Assembly (NCBI GenBank): GCA_033557675.1
Contig: JAWQRM010000010.1
Coordinates: forward strand, 1-46,052
Length of the DNA: 46,052 nt
Direction: 5' to 3'
Origin: Coptodactyla brooksi
Taxonomy: Eukaryota; Arthropoda; Insecta; Coleoptera; Scarabaeidae
Shown here in pieces: positions 45,404-46,052 of this stretch. Under the pieces are notes generated by a model that ran no database searches, was not told the origin of the DNA, and saw only the letters and a list, made by a program, of their open reading frames with translations. Each line of letters starts with the position of its first letter. Positions within the stretch are counted from its first letter, which is position 1. The position numbers and the translations under genes are program-made.

Positions 45404-45565
45404 TGTTGGCTTAATAAAAAAATTGAACTGTCATCGCTACACAAAAACTGAAAAATAACTGTTAAGTTAGCATCACCAAGAGCAATGATGGTCTATCATC
45501 GCTCGTGATAATGCTAACTTAGTTAGCGAAATGTGCGTCGAATACATATTTTTCAGTTTTTATGT
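45404..45565 (+). mobile_element. PLE snap-back terminal repeat with a degenerate hammerhead
   Basis: The outer arms are 'aaaaactgaaaaata' at 45443 and 'atatttttcagttttta' at 45546. The inner arms are 45464-45489 and 45495-45520. The plus strand at 45501-45543 reads GCUC, the core GUGAUAA, U, GCUAAC-uua-GUUAGC, GAAA, UGUGCGU, C, GAAU. C3 and G8 of the core are altered, so cleavage is not expected. The left tail (tttggaaccttgttggctta) matches the other PLE copies. Confidence 0.7.
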
Positions 45566-45653
45566 ACTTTTTTTTTAGTTTTTTCATGAGAATGCGTAAA
45601 AAATGCTTTTACGCACGCAGGGCCCTGTCCCTGGAATGTCGGACTCGACTAAT

Positions 45654-46052
45654 TCATCCTGAACAGCCCCTACCGACTAAACTCATATCTATCATCAGTG
45701 GCGTGAAATCCATCCCGGCACCACCATGAGGCATTACTTCGGTATGGCACCACTTCCTCAGGTCCATCTCCTCTTTTTTCTTCCGCAAAATGTTCTTAAC
45801 GTAAGAGGCTATCTTGACCCATTCTTCCTGACCTCGAAGCATTTTCTCCACCATGTTGTCCGGTGAAATATTTCCTATATCCTCTTCCAAGGCGAGTCGC
45901 TCGACACTCCACCGTTCACATTCAAAAAACGTGTGTGGAGCGTCATCGACATTCGTGTCACCGTAGGGACAGCTGCTGTCCGATATTTTTCCCATTTTTT
46001 TGAGATAGGAGCAGAAAATCCATGCCTAGTCAGAAATTGGGTGAGGTAGAAG
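45654..46052 (-). pseudogene. R1-like LINE, 3' end of the reverse-transcriptase ORF
   Basis: The minus strand enters from the right edge as FYLTQFLTRHGFSAPISKK, a frame change occurs at the A-run near 46000, then GKISDSSCPYGDTNVDDAPH and TFFECERWSVERLALEEDIG. EEWVKIASYVKNILRKKKEE follows. This is the Cys/His zinc-knuckle region that ends the R1-clade LINE protein (normally CPYC...DDAPHTFFxC). The second Cys of the pair is G. The frame ends at 45654. The rest of the element lies to the right of the window. Confidence 0.8.

Noticed and set aside
45230..45451. 73-codon plus-strand frame before the PLE snap-back repeat
   Set aside because: Its end overlaps the PLE terminal-repeat tail and no domain is visible.
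1..46052. CRISPR arrays, operons, Shine-Dalgarno sites and bacterial terminators
   Set aside because: Spliceosomal introns, insect transposons and polyadenylation signals show a eukaryotic genome; no spaced direct-repeat array was seen.

Overview
The window looks like AT-rich chromosomal DNA from an insect. It holds one clearly intact nuclear gene: the bifunctional trehalose-6-phosphate synthase/phosphatase (Tps) of the insect trehalose pathway. The gene lies on the minus strand and has seven coding exons between 16149 and 9409. Two of its introns are only 49 and 56 bp, as in compact insect genes, while two others are about 1.8-2.0 kb and each carries a decayed mariner copy. All splice phases agree and give an 828-residue protein with an N-terminal glycosyltransferase-20 domain and a C-terminal HAD-type phosphatase domain. 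The order of insect cannot be fixed from this alone; the short introns would suit a beetle.

Layout. 0-5 kb holds a Penelope-like element (PLE) fragment, a pseudo-tRNA/SINE-like inverted structure, a LINE fragment, a tandem duplication of about 0.85 kb and a second PLE relic. 5.05-5.33 kb holds the last exon of a plus-strand fibronectin-III cell-surface protein whose other exons are outside or unseen. 5.84-6.30 kb is an integrase-like pseudogene tail with a Cys-rich end. 6.3-9.3 kb is empty AT-rich DNA. 9.3-16.2 kb is Tps. 16.2-19 kb is mostly non-coding and contains two adjacent perfect hairpins. 19-22 kb holds PLE and LINE relics. 24-26 kb is a decayed transposase-like element. 28.1-28.4 kb is a TE-free, GC-richer stretch with a strong plus-strand splice donor. 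29-33.5 kb holds two mariner relics, PLE remnants and their hammerhead ribozymes. 34-38 kb has two separate pairs of inverted repeats. 39.3-40.1 kb is another mariner, 42.3-44.2 kb a piggyBac relic with both termini, and 45.4-46.05 kb a PLE snap-back repeat and the 3' end of an R1-like LINE.

How it fits together. Only Tps, and perhaps the FN3 exon, are candidate functional host genes. Everything else recognisable is mobile-element debris of at least six kinds: PLE, LINE, R1-like LINE, mariner, piggyBac and integrase/transposase-like. The most notable signals are a hammerhead ribozyme with an intact catalytic core inside a palindromic PLE insertion bounded by an 11-bp target duplication, and a pair of diverged inverted repeats at 35.2 and 37.8 kb in which two AGATGGC motifs keep an identical 91-bp spacing.
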